Source of the DNA: an uncultured Bacteroidales bacterium
Lineage (GTDB): Bacteria > Bacteroidota > Bacteroidia > Bacteroidales > UBA932
Assembly (NCBI GenBank): GCA_946184255.1
Contig: CAMHFA010000051.1
Coordinates: 1-7,166 of the forward strand
Direction of reading: 5' to 3'
Length of the DNA: 7,166 bases
A program made the translations under genes and the position numbers. Numbering within the stretch: the stretch's first letter is position 1; each line of letters opens with the position of its first letter. Positions 6,545 through 7,166 of the stretch are shown here, piece after piece. The notes beneath the pieces were generated by a model. That model was not told the origin of the DNA, ran no database searches, and saw nothing but the letters and a program-made list of their open reading frames with translations.

Positions 6545-7166
6545 GTGAAAAGACTTTATTATTTGTCGGCGCTGCTGGTTGCTCTGGTAGTGCCGGACTT
6601 TGTTGTGTCTGCCCAGACAAGTTTTCAGGTAAAAGATGGTGGGGTCGTCTTTACTGATGGGACAGACACCCTCCGTACTCCGTCTGAGGGTCTGTGGTCT
6701 GTTGCTACCGGTTGGAAAGACGACTGGATGAGTGATTGGACCCATGTGAAGGCAACCAAGGTTGAAATAACGGGTGACTGGACAGTCCTTAAAGGCTCAG
6801 CCGGATTCAAGGAAGGCGAGTTGGAACTCACGGATTCATATTCCCTGACCCCGGAAGGCTTGGTAAGGTGTGTCCGCCGTTTTGAGTGGACCGGGAAGGA
6901 TACCCTTCGCAACGTGACCTTGTCGGTAAGATTGCAGGAAAAGGGGAACGGTCTGTCCCTGTTCGCCCCAGGTATTGTCTATTACGGAAACAAGAACGGG
7001 GCATCCGTCAACCCTGAACTGATAGCCACATGGAACGGCCGTCCCGGAGAATTGGCCGTTTTCGAAGACCACAGGTATCCGATGCCTTTCGTGATGCTCG
7101 AGAACCCCTCATCCCTCAGGGCGGTTGCCGTGCACACGACCCCGTCTCCGGTCAGGGGGGCGGTCC
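6545..7166 (+). CDS. Secreted beta-rich protein, N-terminal part (3' truncated by window edge)
   Basis: An open frame of 207 complete codons runs off the window. Its GTG start at 6545 is fixed by an in-frame TAA at 6536-6538, with only ATC AAA between and no Met codon until well inside the mature part. The product starts with a signal peptide, Lys-Arg at 2-3 then a hydrophobic stretch ending VVSAQT, with likely cleavage after VSA (about residue 23). The mature part shows alternating hydrophobic and polar residues, many Trp and Gly, and no membrane segment, suggesting beta-sandwich folding (for example SFQVKDGGVVFTDG near the start and FAPGIVYYGNKNG at about 141-153). This resembles the N-terminal domain of secreted carbohydrate-active enzymes in gut Bacteroidota, but no catalytic motif is in view, so function is unassigned. 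It lies 10 bp after the small membrane-protein gene. Confidence 0.72.
   Translation, partial: MKRLYYLSALLVALVVPDFVVSAQTSFQVKDGGVVFTDGTDTLRTPSEGLWSVATGWKDDWMSDWTHVKATKVEITGDWTVLKGSAGFKEGELELTDSYSLTPEGLVRCVRRFEWTGKDTLRNVTLSVRLQEKGNGLSLFAPGIVYYGNKNGASVNPELIATWNGRPGELAVFEDHRYPMPFVMLENPSSLRAVAVHTTPSPVRGAV

Overview
The window looks like chromosomal DNA of a Bacteroidota (Bacteroidales-type) bacterium. The evidence is intermediate GC content, absence of clear Shine-Dalgarno sites before the genes, a Bacteroidales-like ThyA/FolA pair, a lipoprotein with a short leader, and a possible Bacteroides-type -7 element (TAnnTTTG-like). No species can be assigned. No RNA gene, CRISPR array, insertion sequence or prophage signal was seen. 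Coding density is very high: the only intergenic gap above about 15 bp is a 67-bp divergent region (6282-6348).

Left half (plus strand, 1-3717) is a compact run of four genes: the 3' end of thyA (thymidylate synthase), folA (dihydrofolate reductase), and two tandem LeuT-fold sodium:neurotransmitter-symporter (SNF) family transporters. Gaps are 12 bp and 11 bp, and the two transporters overlap by an ATGA, so this is probably one transcription unit. ThyA oxidises methylene-tetrahydrofolate to dihydrofolate while making dTMP, and FolA reduces it back. Why two amino-acid/amine-type transporters share the unit is not evident. The transporters are diverged paralogues. The second keeps Ser and Asp at the two variable side-chain positions of sodium site 1, while the first has Ala at both; sodium site 2 is kept in both.

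Middle (minus strand, 3714-6281) is one large gene for an 855-residue predicted lipoprotein. It joins an alkaline-phosphatase-superfamily domain, a beta-rich linker and a HAD-type phosphatase domain, each with an apparently complete catalytic set. Its stop codon and that of the second transporter share one palindromic CTAG (3714-3717), so two convergent genes end on the same four bases.

Right end (plus strand, 6349-7166), divergent from the lipoprotein gene, holds a 61-residue two-helix membrane protein. It is followed 10 bp later by the GTG-started beginning of a secreted beta-rich protein that runs off the window.

The most notable items are the two-phosphatase fusion, the transporter pair with a stripped Na1 site in one member, and a FolA with Trp at the position of the usual NADP(H)-binding Arg. 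These are readings by eye from motifs and need alignment or structural modelling to confirm.
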